From an uncultured Ruminococcus sp. (GTDB lineage Bacteria > Bacillota > Clostridia > Oscillospirales > Acutalibacteraceae): DNA of 10,025 bases. The stretch's first letter is position 1, and each line of letters opens with the position of its first letter. Shown one piece after another: positions 1 through 6,822 of the stretch. A program made the translations under genes and the position numbers. A model generated the notes under the pieces. It worked only from the letters and a program-made list of their open reading frames with translations. It was not told the DNA's origin and did not search any database. The DNA lies in assembly GCA_902773065.1 (NCBI GenBank), contig CACYDD010000124.1, positions 1 through 10,025 of the forward strand. The letters are read 5' to 3'.

Positions 1-4
1 TCTG

Positions 5-30
5 AGAGGTCTGTTTCAGACCTCTTTTTC
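5..30 (+). terminator. Rho-independent terminator of the gene upstream of the window
   Basis: A perfect 9-bp stem, AGAGGTCTG (5-13) with CAGACCTCT (17-25), closes a TTT loop and runs into a T-rich tract (25-33). This is a textbook intrinsic terminator on the + strand. It presumably ends the gene to the left, which is not in the window. It lies only about 56 bases before the first usable start codon of the ABC ATPase gene. Confidence 0.85.
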
Positions 31-86
31 TTTGGTATGCTACGCGGGTTTATTGGGCGGGTACGGAATATAAACAGCTGAAGGCT

Positions 87-968
87 GTGGACGGTCTTTC
101 ATTTGATGTGTATGAAAAGGAAATTTTAGGTCTGCTCGGACCGAATGGCAGCGGCAAATCCACAACAATCAACTGTATTCTGTCACTGCTGAAATATAGT
201 CAGGGAACGATCAGGATTTTCAGTAAGGAAATGAAGCCTGATGCTTATGAGATCAAGCGAGATATCGGTGTTATTTTTCAGGAAGTCGCTGTTTTTGATG
301 AGCTTACTGTTTACGACAATATTGATTATTTCTGCGGACTTTATATCAGAAATAAGAAACAACGCAGAGAATATATAGAGGATGCCATCAGGCTTGTCGG
401 CATGGAGGATTATAAAAAGTTCTATCCGAAACAGCTTTCGGGTGGTCTGCTGCGCCGGCTGAATATTGCCTGCGGTATTGCACATAAGCCGAAGCTGATT
501 TTTCTTGATGAGCCAACAGTAGCCGTTGACCCACAAAGCAGAAATAATATTCTTGAGGGTATCAAAAAGCTGCGTGACGGCGGTGCAACGATTGTCTATA
601 CCACGCATTATATGGAAGAAGTGGAGCAGATCTGCGACAGAATTGTTATTATTGACAATGGAAAAATCATCGCTGAGGGAACTTCTGACAGCCTGAAAGA
701 GCTTGCAAGTATCGAAGAGAAAATCAGCGTGGAGATCAATAGAATTGATGATGAAACAGTTAAAAAAATCAAGGATATGCCAACTGTTTCAGATGCTGAA
801 TATGAAAACGGCGTTCTGACAGTTTCTTATAAAAGCGGAAATGACAATATCGCTGAAATGATCGATTTTCTCAGAAACAATCATTTAAAATACAATAAAA
901 TCTACTCGGAAAGACCAACACTAAATGATGTTTTTCTGGAACTGACGGGCAAGGAGCTGAGAGACTGA
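87..968 (+). CDS. ABC-2 type exporter, ATP-binding protein (5' end appears truncated or eroded)
   Basis: This is the ATPase subunit of a DrrA/CcmA-like ABC-2 exporter, which powers the two permeases encoded next. Counting from GTG at 87 (293 residues), Walker A GPNGSGKST is at 18-26, the Q-loop Gln at 65, the signature LSGGLLRR at 117-124, Walker B LIFLDEP at 137-143 with D-loop AVDP, and the switch His at 174 in TTHYMEE. The C-terminal tail PTLNDVFLELTG is usual for this family. Two motifs differ slightly from consensus: LSGGL rather than LSGGQ/M, and AVDP rather than GLDP/GVDP. The start is doubtful. Walker A normally lies near residue 37-40, so about 20 residues are missing. The frame stays open back to a TGA at 3-5 and continues the homology (EYKQLKA just before AVDG), but it holds no ATG, no TTG and no good ribosome binding site. 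ATG at 37 is in another frame and stops at 79-81. Either translation starts at a poor GTG, or the gene has a 5' frameshift or truncation. Confidence 0.8.
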   Translation: MDGLSFDVYEKEILGLLGPNGSGKSTTINCILSLLKYSQGTIRIFSKEMKPDAYEIKRDIGVIFQEVAVFDELTVYDNIDYFCGLYIRNKKQRREYIEDAIRLVGMEDYKKFYPKQLSGGLLRRLNIACGIAHKPKLIFLDEPTVAVDPQSRNNILEGIKKLRDGGATIVYTTHYMEEVEQICDRIVIIDNGKIIAEGTSDSLKELASIEEKISVEINRIDDETVKKIKDMPTVSDAEYENGVLTVSYKSGNDNIAEMIDFLRNNHLKYNKIYSERPTLNDVFLELTGKELRD

Positions 969-2143
969 TGTTTTTGCATAATTTTAAATATTCACTGATC
1001 CTGCTTCTGAAAAATAAGTCACTTGTGTTCTGGACACTTGCCTTTCCAATTATTATGGCAATGCTGTTTAACATGGCTTTTTCAGATTTGGAAAGCGGAG
1101 ATAAATTGGATATAATCAATATTGCGGTAGTAAACAGTGTCGACTTTGACAATAATATGATATTCAAAGAATCACTGGAATCATTGAGTGAGGGAGATGA
1201 CAGACTTTTTAATATCTCCTATGTCAGTGCTGCTCAGGCAAAAACGATGCTGGAAGAAAAAGAGATAGCGGCTTATTTGAGTTTTCATTCCGATGATGTA
1301 AAAGTAACAGTCAATTCAAACGGTATTGAAGAAACCATTGTCAGTTATGTTGTTGAGGAAATAAAATCCGACAGTGATGTTATCATGGATATTGGTACAC
1401 AGTATATTCAATCGGAAATTGCAAAAGGGAATTATAATATTGATTATGAAAAATATTTCACCGATACAGCAAATGATTTGCTGTACCGCAGTGTGAATAT
1501 AAAAGATAATTCGTCTTCTCATTTAAGCTATGTGATGATAGAATATTATTCGCTTATTGCAATGACCTGCCTGTACGGCGGACTGCTTTCTATGACACTT
1601 ATCAATTACAGACTTGCCAATATCAGTTCTGTAGGCAAAAGAAGTGCTGTAAGCCCTGTCAGAAAAGGCGGAATGATTCTGGGTTCTCTTGCCGCTTCGT
1701 TTGTTGTGCAGCTTTTTGGTCTTTTGCTGTTGTATCTGGTGATGCTGTTTTTGATCAAGGTTGATTTCGGAACAAATCTTCCGTTCATTATTGCATTGTC
1801 TGTAACAGGAGTTTTTGCGGGTCTGACATTTGGCGTTGTCTGTGCAGTGCTTTTGAAAGTGAATGAAAATGTAAAGCTGACAGTGTTGATTGCTGCAACC
1901 ATGGCGGGCAGCTTTTTATCGGGAGTAATGGGAATTACAATGAAAAATATTGTTGATAAGAATGTTCCTTTTCTGAATCAGATTAATCCCGTTGCCATGA
2001 TAACAGACGGATTGTATTCATTGTATTATTATGAAACTCCCAACAGATTTTATTTTGATATCATCAGCCTTGCTATATTTTCAGCTGTGATGATACTGAT
2101 TTCGATAAGAGGATTAAGGAGGCAGAAATATGACAGTATTTAA
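968..2143 (+). CDS. ABC-2 type transporter permease (first of two)
   Basis: This is a 391-residue membrane subunit of the exporter, with the ABC-2 permease layout. One membrane segment lies near residues 20-38. A large extracytoplasmic domain of about 150 residues follows. Five hydrophobic segments then lie near 188-213, 236-263, 271-296, 303-324 and 363-381. The NPVAMITDGLY stretch at 340-350, before the last segment, is typical of this family. The ATG at 968 overlaps the TGA of the ATPase gene by one base (TGATG) and is preceded by AAGGAG at 951-956, so the two genes are translationally coupled. The substrate cannot be read from the sequence. Related families export drugs, lipids, peptides or polysaccharides. 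It probably forms a heterodimer with the next permease. Confidence 0.88.
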   Translation: MFLHNFKYSLILLLKNKSLVFWTLAFPIIMAMLFNMAFSDLESGDKLDIINIAVVNSVDFDNNMIFKESLESLSEGDDRLFNISYVSAAQAKTMLEEKEIAAYLSFHSDDVKVTVNSNGIEETIVSYVVEEIKSDSDVIMDIGTQYIQSEIAKGNYNIDYEKYFTDTANDLLYRSVNIKDNSSSHLSYVMIEYYSLIAMTCLYGGLLSMTLINYRLANISSVGKRSAVSPVRKGGMILGSLAASFVVQLFGLLLLYLVMLFLIKVDFGTNLPFIIALSVTGVFAGLTFGVVCAVLLKVNENVKLTVLIAATMAGSFLSGVMGITMKNIVDKNVPFLNQINPVAMITDGLYSLYYYETPNRFYFDIISLAIFSAVMILISIRGLRRQKYDSI

Positions 2144-3275
2144 TGCCTTTTTAAAGGTGATCAGAAAAAATATAGGCACGATTATACTTTATACTGTTAT
2201 TGTCATTTTCTTTGCGGCGGCAAATATGCAGACAGGGGATAATACAGGAGAGTTTGTCAGCGAAAAGCCTGAAATACTGATTGAAAACCACGATTCTTCA
2301 CTGATATCTGAAAATCTTGTCAGATACCTTACCGACAATACAGAAGTCAAGGAAATAAGAGACGGTGAAGAAGCAATATCGGATGCTCTGTTTTATCGTG
2401 AGATATGCTGTGTTGTTAGTATACCGAAAAACTATAGTACGAATATTATGGCAGGCAAAGAGTCTGAAATTTCAATCAAAGCAACAGGTGATTATCATGC
2501 CTCGTTTGTGGAAATGATGCTCAGACGCTACATAAGAATTCAGAACACTTATGCAGAAATTTCTCAAAATGAGAAAGATACTGTAGAGCAGATCAATTCA
2601 GCACTTGATACAAAAACGGAAATTGAAATGACTTCCAAACTTGATATTACTTCTTTGACAAAAGTAAAATCGTATTTTAATTTTGCTGCCTACAGCATTA
2701 TGTCCTGTATTATATTCATTATCTGTCTGGTGCTTTCAAGCTTCAATCATATGCCGGTCAGAAAAAGAACAATCATCAGCAGTATGAATGACAAGAAATA
2801 TAATGCTTGTCTGCTGATGTCAAGCAGTCTGTATGTGCTGGTTGTATGGTTGTTTTTTGCTGTTTTGGGTTATGTAATGGTCGGAAATATTGTTTTCACT
2901 CCTGTTGGAGGATTATATATATTGAATATGCTGGTATTTGCACTTACCGCTTTGTCGCTCGCCTATTTACTGAGTACGGTAATTCATGCCAAAAATGCCA
3001 TTACGGGAGTTGTCAATGTCATCACTCTCGGGTTCAGTTTCCTTTGCGGTGTATTTGTACCTGTTGATTATCTGCCGTCATGGGTGGTTTCCGCTGCTCA
3101 TATTCTGCCTGCCTATTGGTATGTAGAGAGTAATAACAGACTTGCTGAAACAGAACATCTGAATGTTGACAGCCTTGCACCTATTTTTATTAATATGCTT
3201 GTACTTGTCGGATTTTTTATGCTGTTTGCAATTTCAGGTATCATTGTTTCAAAAAAGAAACAAAAAATTGCATGA
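2130..3275 (+). CDS. ABC-2 type transporter permease (second of two)
   Basis: This 381-residue protein has the same architecture as its neighbour. One membrane segment lies near 15-32, and an extracytoplasmic domain of about 150 residues follows. Hydrophobic segments then lie near 185-205, 228-251, 261-283, 290-312 and 351-375, before a short Lys-rich cytoplasmic tail. The start at 2130 overlaps the end of the first permease gene by 14 bases and has a full AAGGAGG site at 2116-2122. Overlap and shared topology indicate a heterodimeric permease with one ATPase. The pair probably arose by an old gene duplication (inference). The substrate is unknown. Confidence 0.87.
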   Translation: MTVFNAFLKVIRKNIGTIILYTVIVIFFAAANMQTGDNTGEFVSEKPEILIENHDSSLISENLVRYLTDNTEVKEIRDGEEAISDALFYREICCVVSIPKNYSTNIMAGKESEISIKATGDYHASFVEMMLRRYIRIQNTYAEISQNEKDTVEQINSALDTKTEIEMTSKLDITSLTKVKSYFNFAAYSIMSCIIFIICLVLSSFNHMPVRKRTIISSMNDKKYNACLLMSSSLYVLVVWLFFAVLGYVMVGNIVFTPVGGLYILNMLVFALTALSLAYLLSTVIHAKNAITGVVNVITLGFSFLCGVFVPVDYLPSWVVSAAHILPAYWYVESNNRLAETEHLNVDSLAPIFINMLVLVGFFMLFAISGIIVSKKKQKIA

Positions 3276-3297
3276 CAAATTATTTGGAGGAAAAATA

Positions 3298-4056
3298 ATG
3301 CTTGGCATCTATTTCAGCGGAACAGGAAATACAAAACATTGTATAGAAAAACTGACACATCTTTTAGATAAAACCGCAAAGGTTCTTCCGTTAGAAAGTG
3401 AAGAAATTCTCTGTCAAATTAAGGAAAATGAAATCATCATATTGGGCTATCCCACACAATATTCAAATGCTCCTTTTATGGTCAGGGACTTCATTCTGTC
3501 ACATAGTGAAATATGGAAGGATAAGAAAATTTTATGTGTTGCAACAATGGGAGCGTTCAGCGGTGACGGGGCAGGGTGTACAGCACGGTTACTGAAAAAG
3601 AAGGGAGCTTTGATTTTGGGTGGTCTGCATATTCGTATGCCCGATTCTGTATGCGATGTCAAATTACTGAAAAAGCCGCTTGAAGAAAATAAAAAAACCG
3701 TCATTGAGGCAGACCGTAAAATTGAAAAAACAGCACAATTAATTCAAACCGGAAAATATCCTAAAGACGGAATTTCTTTCTTTTCACATTTAGCAGGACT
3801 TTTCGGTCAGCGTCTGTGGTTTTACAATAAAACAACGGGCTATTCCGACAAATTGAAAATAAGTGAAAACTGTATGGGATGCGGTATGTGCAGTAAAATC
3901 TGTCCTATGCAAAATATCATTTTGCAGGGAAAAAAAGCAGTTTCAAAAGACAGATGTACAATGTGTTATCGCTGTATCAGTCAGTGTCCTCAGAAAGCGA
4001 TCACTTTGATCGGAAACCAGGTTTATGAACAATGCAGATTTAATAAATATGTTTGA
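3298..4056 (+). CDS. EFR1-type flavodoxin / 2x[4Fe-4S] ferredoxin fusion protein
   Basis: This 252-residue cytoplasmic electron carrier has two parts. The N-terminal half is flavodoxin-like and opens with a phosphate-binding loop SGTGNT (7-12) for FMN. The C-terminal part is a bacterial 2x[4Fe-4S] ferredoxin domain with Cys 192, 195, 198, 202 and Cys 220, 223, 226, 230, each set as CxxCxxCxxxCP. Together these match the EFR1 family common in gut Clostridia, whose partners are mostly unknown. ATG at 3298 was chosen because it has TTGGAGG at 3284-3290 and lies directly before the flavodoxin loop. A longer in-frame extension back to 3163 would overlap the permease gene and adds no domain. It lies 22 bases behind the second permease gene, so it is probably cotranscribed with the exporter. 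Any functional link to transport is inference. Confidence 0.88.
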   Translation: MLGIYFSGTGNTKHCIEKLTHLLDKTAKVLPLESEEILCQIKENEIIILGYPTQYSNAPFMVRDFILSHSEIWKDKKILCVATMGAFSGDGAGCTARLLKKKGALILGGLHIRMPDSVCDVKLLKKPLEENKKTVIEADRKIEKTAQLIQTGKYPKDGISFFSHLAGLFGQRLWFYNKTTGYSDKLKISENCMGCGMCSKICPMQNIILQGKKAVSKDRCTMCYRCISQCPQKAITLIGNQVYEQCRFNKYV

Positions 4057-4124
4057 TTGTATTTTATGAATTATCTCCCGGATTTAGTAAATAATATAAC
4101 TGAATCAGAAAGGGAGGTAATTTT

Positions 4125-5135
4125 ATGCCCGAAAGAACAGGCAAACGGACAATCAGAATGACAGGAGATATTTCTGTCAGAAGTGCGGCAGGTATTGCAG
4201 GCAGTAAAGAAAGTCAGGGACCTTTAGGAAAATATTTTGACAAGACATATTCCGATGATATGCTCGGACAGGCTTCATGGGAAAAAGCGGAAAGCAGACT
4301 TCAGACAGATGCGGCACAGATCGCTATGAATAAGGCAGGACTTGCACCCGAAAATATCGATGTGATTTTTGCAGGCGACCTTCTGAATCAGTGTATCTCA
4401 TCTGTTTTCGGACTTCGTTCTTTTAATATTCCTTATCTTGGTCAGTACGGTGCTTGCTCGACCATGGCGCAGACAATGATCATGTCAGCAATTATATGTG
4501 ACAGTGGTGCTTGTCATAACGCTGTCGCTGTCACATCCTCGCATTTTTGTTCGGCAGAACGTCAGTTTCGGTTTCCGATCGAATACGGAGGTCAGAGAAC
4601 GCTTACAGCACAGTGGACGGTAACAGGTGCAGGAGCTGCCGTGATTGACAACGGAAACACAGGTGTCAAAATCAAAGAAGTAACTGTGGGAAAGATCATT
4701 GATATGAAGGTAAAGGATGCCAACAATATGGGTGCGGCTATGGCACCGGCGGCAGCGGACACGATCATGAGTTATCTTTCGGATACAGGCACAAAGGCAG
4801 GCGATTATGATTTGATCCTGACAGGCGATCTTGGTTTTGTAGGTTCGGAGCTGTTGATTGAGATACTGCAAAAAGAAGGAATCGATATTTCCTCCAATCA
4901 TAATGACTGCGGAAAATTGATTTTTGACAGAAAAAAGCAAGATGTTCATGCAGGCGGTTCGGGCTGCGGCTGCTGCGGTTCTGTATTTTGTTCTTATATT
5001 TATAATGAAATGAGAAACGGACATCTTAACAATATTCTTTTTGCCGCAACCGGTGCGCTGATGTCACCGACCTCCAGTCAGCAGGGAGAAAGCATTCCCG
5101 GAATTTCTCATTTGCTGCATATCACATCAAAATAA
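4125..5135 (+). CDS. spoVAD: Stage V sporulation protein AD (SpoVAD)
   Basis: This is a 336-residue, full-length SpoVAD with a thiolase-like fold. In Bacillus, SpoVAD binds dipicolinic acid (DPA) and belongs to the SpoVA channel, which moves Ca-DPA into the developing spore and out at germination. Recognisable family blocks are QGPLGKYFDKTY (31-42), AGDLLNQC (83-90), GACST (109-113), SSHFCSAERQFRFP (138-151), EYGGQ (153-157), AMAPAAADTI, LILTGDLGFVGS, HNDCG and GGSGCGCCG. The match is near continuous with the Bacillus protein. The start has a strong AGGGAGGT at 4111-4118. No spoVAC or spoVAE gene lies beside it: an electron carrier is upstream and an alarmone synthetase downstream. I saw no convincing sporulation sigma-factor promoter in the 68-base gap before it. 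Confidence 0.93.
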   Translation: MPERTGKRTIRMTGDISVRSAAGIAGSKESQGPLGKYFDKTYSDDMLGQASWEKAESRLQTDAAQIAMNKAGLAPENIDVIFAGDLLNQCISSVFGLRSFNIPYLGQYGACSTMAQTMIMSAIICDSGACHNAVAVTSSHFCSAERQFRFPIEYGGQRTLTAQWTVTGAGAAVIDNGNTGVKIKEVTVGKIIDMKVKDANNMGAAMAPAAADTIMSYLSDTGTKAGDYDLILTGDLGFVGSELLIEILQKEGIDISSNHNDCGKLIFDRKKQDVHAGGSGCGCCGSVFCSYIYNEMRNGHLNNILFAATGALMSPTSSQQGESIPGISHLLHITSK

Positions 5136-5212
5136 GGGGTCAGGATTCAGGATACAGGGGTCAGGGTTTGAGACATTTGACTCCTGTATCCTGATTACTG
5201 ATTTCTGATTAC
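5136..5212 (+). repeat. Heptanucleotide-repeat hairpin behind spoVAD
   Basis: The noncoding stretch right after the spoVAD stop is made of 7-base units in two opposed arms. The left arm holds TCAGGAT (5140-5146 and again 5147-5153), ACAGGGG (5154-5160) and TCAGGGT (5161-5167). The right arm holds TGACTCC (5178-5184), TGTATCC (5185-5191), TGATTAC (5192-5198), TGATTTC (5199-5205) and TGATTAC (5206-5212). Bases 5147-5163 pair with 5178-5194 over 17 bp with a single G-T pair. The pairing extends outward with mismatches through TCAG (5140-5143) and CTGA (5198-5201). The loop is 14 bases. There is no T-run right after the stem, so it is not a standard terminator. It may be a dispersed repeat, a small mobile palindrome, or an mRNA 3'-end stabiliser. 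Confidence 0.75.
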
Positions 5213-5233
5213 ATACATTTTTCTATAAAACAC

Positions 5234-5262
5234 TTGACTTTTTTAGTAATTTCGACTATTAT
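5234..5262 (+). promoter_or_regulatory. Sigma-A type promoter for the alarmone synthetase unit
   Basis: TTGACT (5234-5239) and TATTAT (5257-5262) are separated by 17 bases, close to vegetative sigma-70/sigma-A consensus. Transcription would start near 5269, giving a very short leader of about 20 bases before the ATG at 5291. The ribosome site AAGGAG (5275-5280) lies inside it. This makes the synthetase and the following 2H gene a unit separate from spoVAD. Confidence 0.7.
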
Positions 5263-5290
5263 TATAAAAATGAAAAGGAGATGAAACAAA

Positions 5291-6028
5291 ATGGCAAATC
5301 AAAATCCGGAAAAGTTTTTAGAATCAGCAGGCGAAATGGCGAAAGAGCTTGTCAAATTTACAAAGAATATGAATTTTAATGAAGAAATGATGCTGGATAT
5401 GCTGGAGGACAGCATACTGCCCGTTGAGCAGTTTTTTGCGAATTATTCATGTGCTATTATGGAGATCGAAACAAAATTTAAGGTACTTAACGAACAGTTT
5501 TCTTTGAAATATGACGGTAATCCGATCGAATCGATTCATTCAAGAGTAAAGGATTACGACAGTATTATCCGCAAAGTGATACGTAAAAATCTCCCTCGGT
5601 CATTAGATGCGATTGAAGAGAATATACATGATATAGCAGGTGTCAGAGTGGTATGCTCCTTTGTGGATGATATTTACCGACTTGCGGATTGTCTTTTGCA
5701 GCAGGATGATATTATCCTGATCCGCAAAAAAGATTATATCAAAAATCCGAAGCCGACAGGCTACCGCAGTCTTCATCTGATTGTGGCTGTTCCAATCTTT
5801 CTTGAAAACGAAAAAAAGCTTGTCAAGGTAGAAGTGCAGCTGCGTACCATTGCCATGGACTTCTGGGCAAGTCTTGAGCATAAAATGAGATATAAAAAGA
5901 ATATTTCTCCGGAAATGCTTGATAAGCTTTCTCATGAGCTTACGGACTGTGCCGAGATCAGTGCTTCCCTTGACAGCCGTATGCAGAATGTGCGAAATCT
6001 GATTTTGTCAGAAACCGCAAATCAATAG
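5291..6028 (+). CDS. RelQ/YjbM-type small alarmone synthetase (GTP pyrophosphokinase family)
   Basis: This 245-residue cytoplasmic enzyme should transfer pyrophosphate from ATP to GTP or GDP, making the stringent-response alarmones (p)ppGpp. It consists of the RelA/SpoT synthetase domain only, with no HD hydrolase domain and no TGS or ACT domain, as in small alarmone synthetases. Visible motifs are DIAGVRVV (114-121), the substrate loop KPTGYRSLH (154-162), VEVQLRT (180-186) with Glu181 as the likely catalytic acid and Gln183, and FWASLEHKMRYK (191-202). An N-terminal extension of about 30-40 residues and a helical tail frame the domain. The overall look is closer to RelQ (YjbM, SasB) than RelP, but subtype is inferred, so no symbol is given. 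It has its own promoter at 5234-5262 and AAGGAG before ATG 5291. The next gene starts 12 bases after its stop. Confidence 0.9.
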   Translation: MANQNPEKFLESAGEMAKELVKFTKNMNFNEEMMLDMLEDSILPVEQFFANYSCAIMEIETKFKVLNEQFSLKYDGNPIESIHSRVKDYDSIIRKVIRKNLPRSLDAIEENIHDIAGVRVVCSFVDDIYRLADCLLQQDDIILIRKKDYIKNPKPTGYRSLHLIVAVPIFLENEKKLVKVEVQLRTIAMDFWASLEHKMRYKKNISPEMLDKLSHELTDCAEISASLDSRMQNVRNLILSETANQ

Positions 6029-6040
6029 GAGTGAGACAAA

Positions 6041-6754
6041 ATGGAAACCTATCAGGAATTTCTTGCAAGAATCAATGCATTTGAAACGCCGCAAATACTT
6101 ATGAACGACGGTGATTTTACCCCGAGTAAATCTGTACCGAGAAAGGTCAGGGCAGATAATACTTATTCCGATTTTTACGGTGATACAACGGTTTTTGAAC
6201 TTAATGATGAATCAAAACGGCATATTGAAAAATTGACAGACAGGCTGTTTGAAATCGTTCCCGAAGTTTTCAGCGAACGTCTTCCTGCCGACACCTATCA
6301 CATCACACTGCATGATTTGTATAATTCTCCCGAACTTGAAAAAATTGCAGATAAGATGTTTTTCGGTGAAATCAAACTCAGACAGCTGTTGACTCAAAAT
6401 CCCCCCGAAACACAGACAATCAGAATGAAGGCAAAATATCTGTTCAACATGGTCGGAACTTCAGTCGTTCTTGTTTTTTATCCTATAGATGAAACGGAAT
6501 ATCACAAGCTGACAGTCTTGTATGAAGTTGTTGAAAAAGTCAGAAAGCTTGACAGACCGCTGACACCGCATGTGACACTCGGTTATTATAATATCAACGG
6601 TTTTTCGGCAGAAACCACACAAAAACTGAAAGAAACAGTCAAAGAGCTAAATGAAAATCTTTGTGGTTTTGAAGTTGAACTATCGACACAAAGATTGTAT
6701 TATCAGAAGTTTATCAGCATGAAGGAATATATCAATATATTCCCGTTTAGCTGA
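6041..6754 (+). CDS. 2H phosphoesterase superfamily protein (LigT / 2'-5' RNA ligase-like)
   Basis: This 237-residue protein carries the two hallmark motifs of the 2H superfamily: H-I-T-L at 87-90 (in TYHITLHD) and H-V-T-L at 177-180 (in TPHVTLGYY). They are 90 residues apart, as expected for the two-lobed fold. The two His would act as acid and base on 2',3'-cyclic or 2'-5' phosphodiester bonds in RNA or small nucleotides. The real substrate is not known. The N-terminal part up to about residue 55 has no motif I recognise. The ribosome site AGGAG (6027-6031) overlaps the stop codon of the synthetase gene, so the two are probably one operon and perhaps translationally coupled. No terminator is seen after the stop, before the alaS promoter. 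Confidence 0.82.
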   Translation: METYQEFLARINAFETPQILMNDGDFTPSKSVPRKVRADNTYSDFYGDTTVFELNDESKRHIEKLTDRLFEIVPEVFSERLPADTYHITLHDLYNSPELEKIADKMFFGEIKLRQLLTQNPPETQTIRMKAKYLFNMVGTSVVLVFYPIDETEYHKLTVLYEVVEKVRKLDRPLTPHVTLGYYNINGFSAETTQKLKETVKELNENLCGFEVELSTQRLYYQKFISMKEYINIFPFS

Positions 6755-6772
6755 ATTTTTCTGAAAAACCGC

Positions 6773-6800
6773 TTGACATCGGTTTAAAATGCGTTATAAT
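6773..6800 (+). promoter_or_regulatory. Consensus promoter of the alaS T-box leader
   Basis: TTGACA (6773-6778) and TATAAT (6795-6800) are both exact consensus hexamers with a 16-base spacer. Transcription would begin near 6806-6808, about 270 bases before alaS. Such a strong promoter fits a gene whose output is set afterwards by the T-box attenuator. Confidence 0.88.
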
Positions 6801-6822
6801 AATATAGTAAAGTTTTATATTT

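Noticed and set aside
37..81. ATG at 37 as the start of the ABC ATPase gene
   Set aside because: It is in a different frame from the ATPase and stops after 14 codons at 79-81. It could only serve if a frameshift were present.
3163..3297. Longer N-terminus for the EFR1 protein starting at 3163
   Set aside because: It overlaps the end of the second permease gene in another frame and adds no domain. ATG 3298 has a strong ribosome site directly before the flavodoxin loop.
4067..4096. Sigma-G type promoter before spoVAD (TGAATT with AATAATA 17 bases later)
   Set aside because: The -10 fit to CATACTA is poor and the region is AT-rich, so chance is likely.
4485..5024. Reverse-strand open frames inside spoVAD, alaS and other genes
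   Set aside because: They lie antisense to well-supported genes, are Cys- or Ser-rich without recognisable domains, and are explained by codon bias of the true strand.
5136..5212. CRISPR-like array or ordinary intrinsic terminator
   Set aside because: The units are 7 bases without spacers, so this is not CRISPR. No T-run follows the stem, so it is not a standard terminator.
5291..6754. toxSAS-type toxin-antitoxin pair
   Set aside because: The synthetase keeps ordinary RelQ-like motifs and length. The partner is a 237-residue protein with both 2H catalytic motifs, unlike a small neutralising antitoxin. Sequence alone does not support toxicity.
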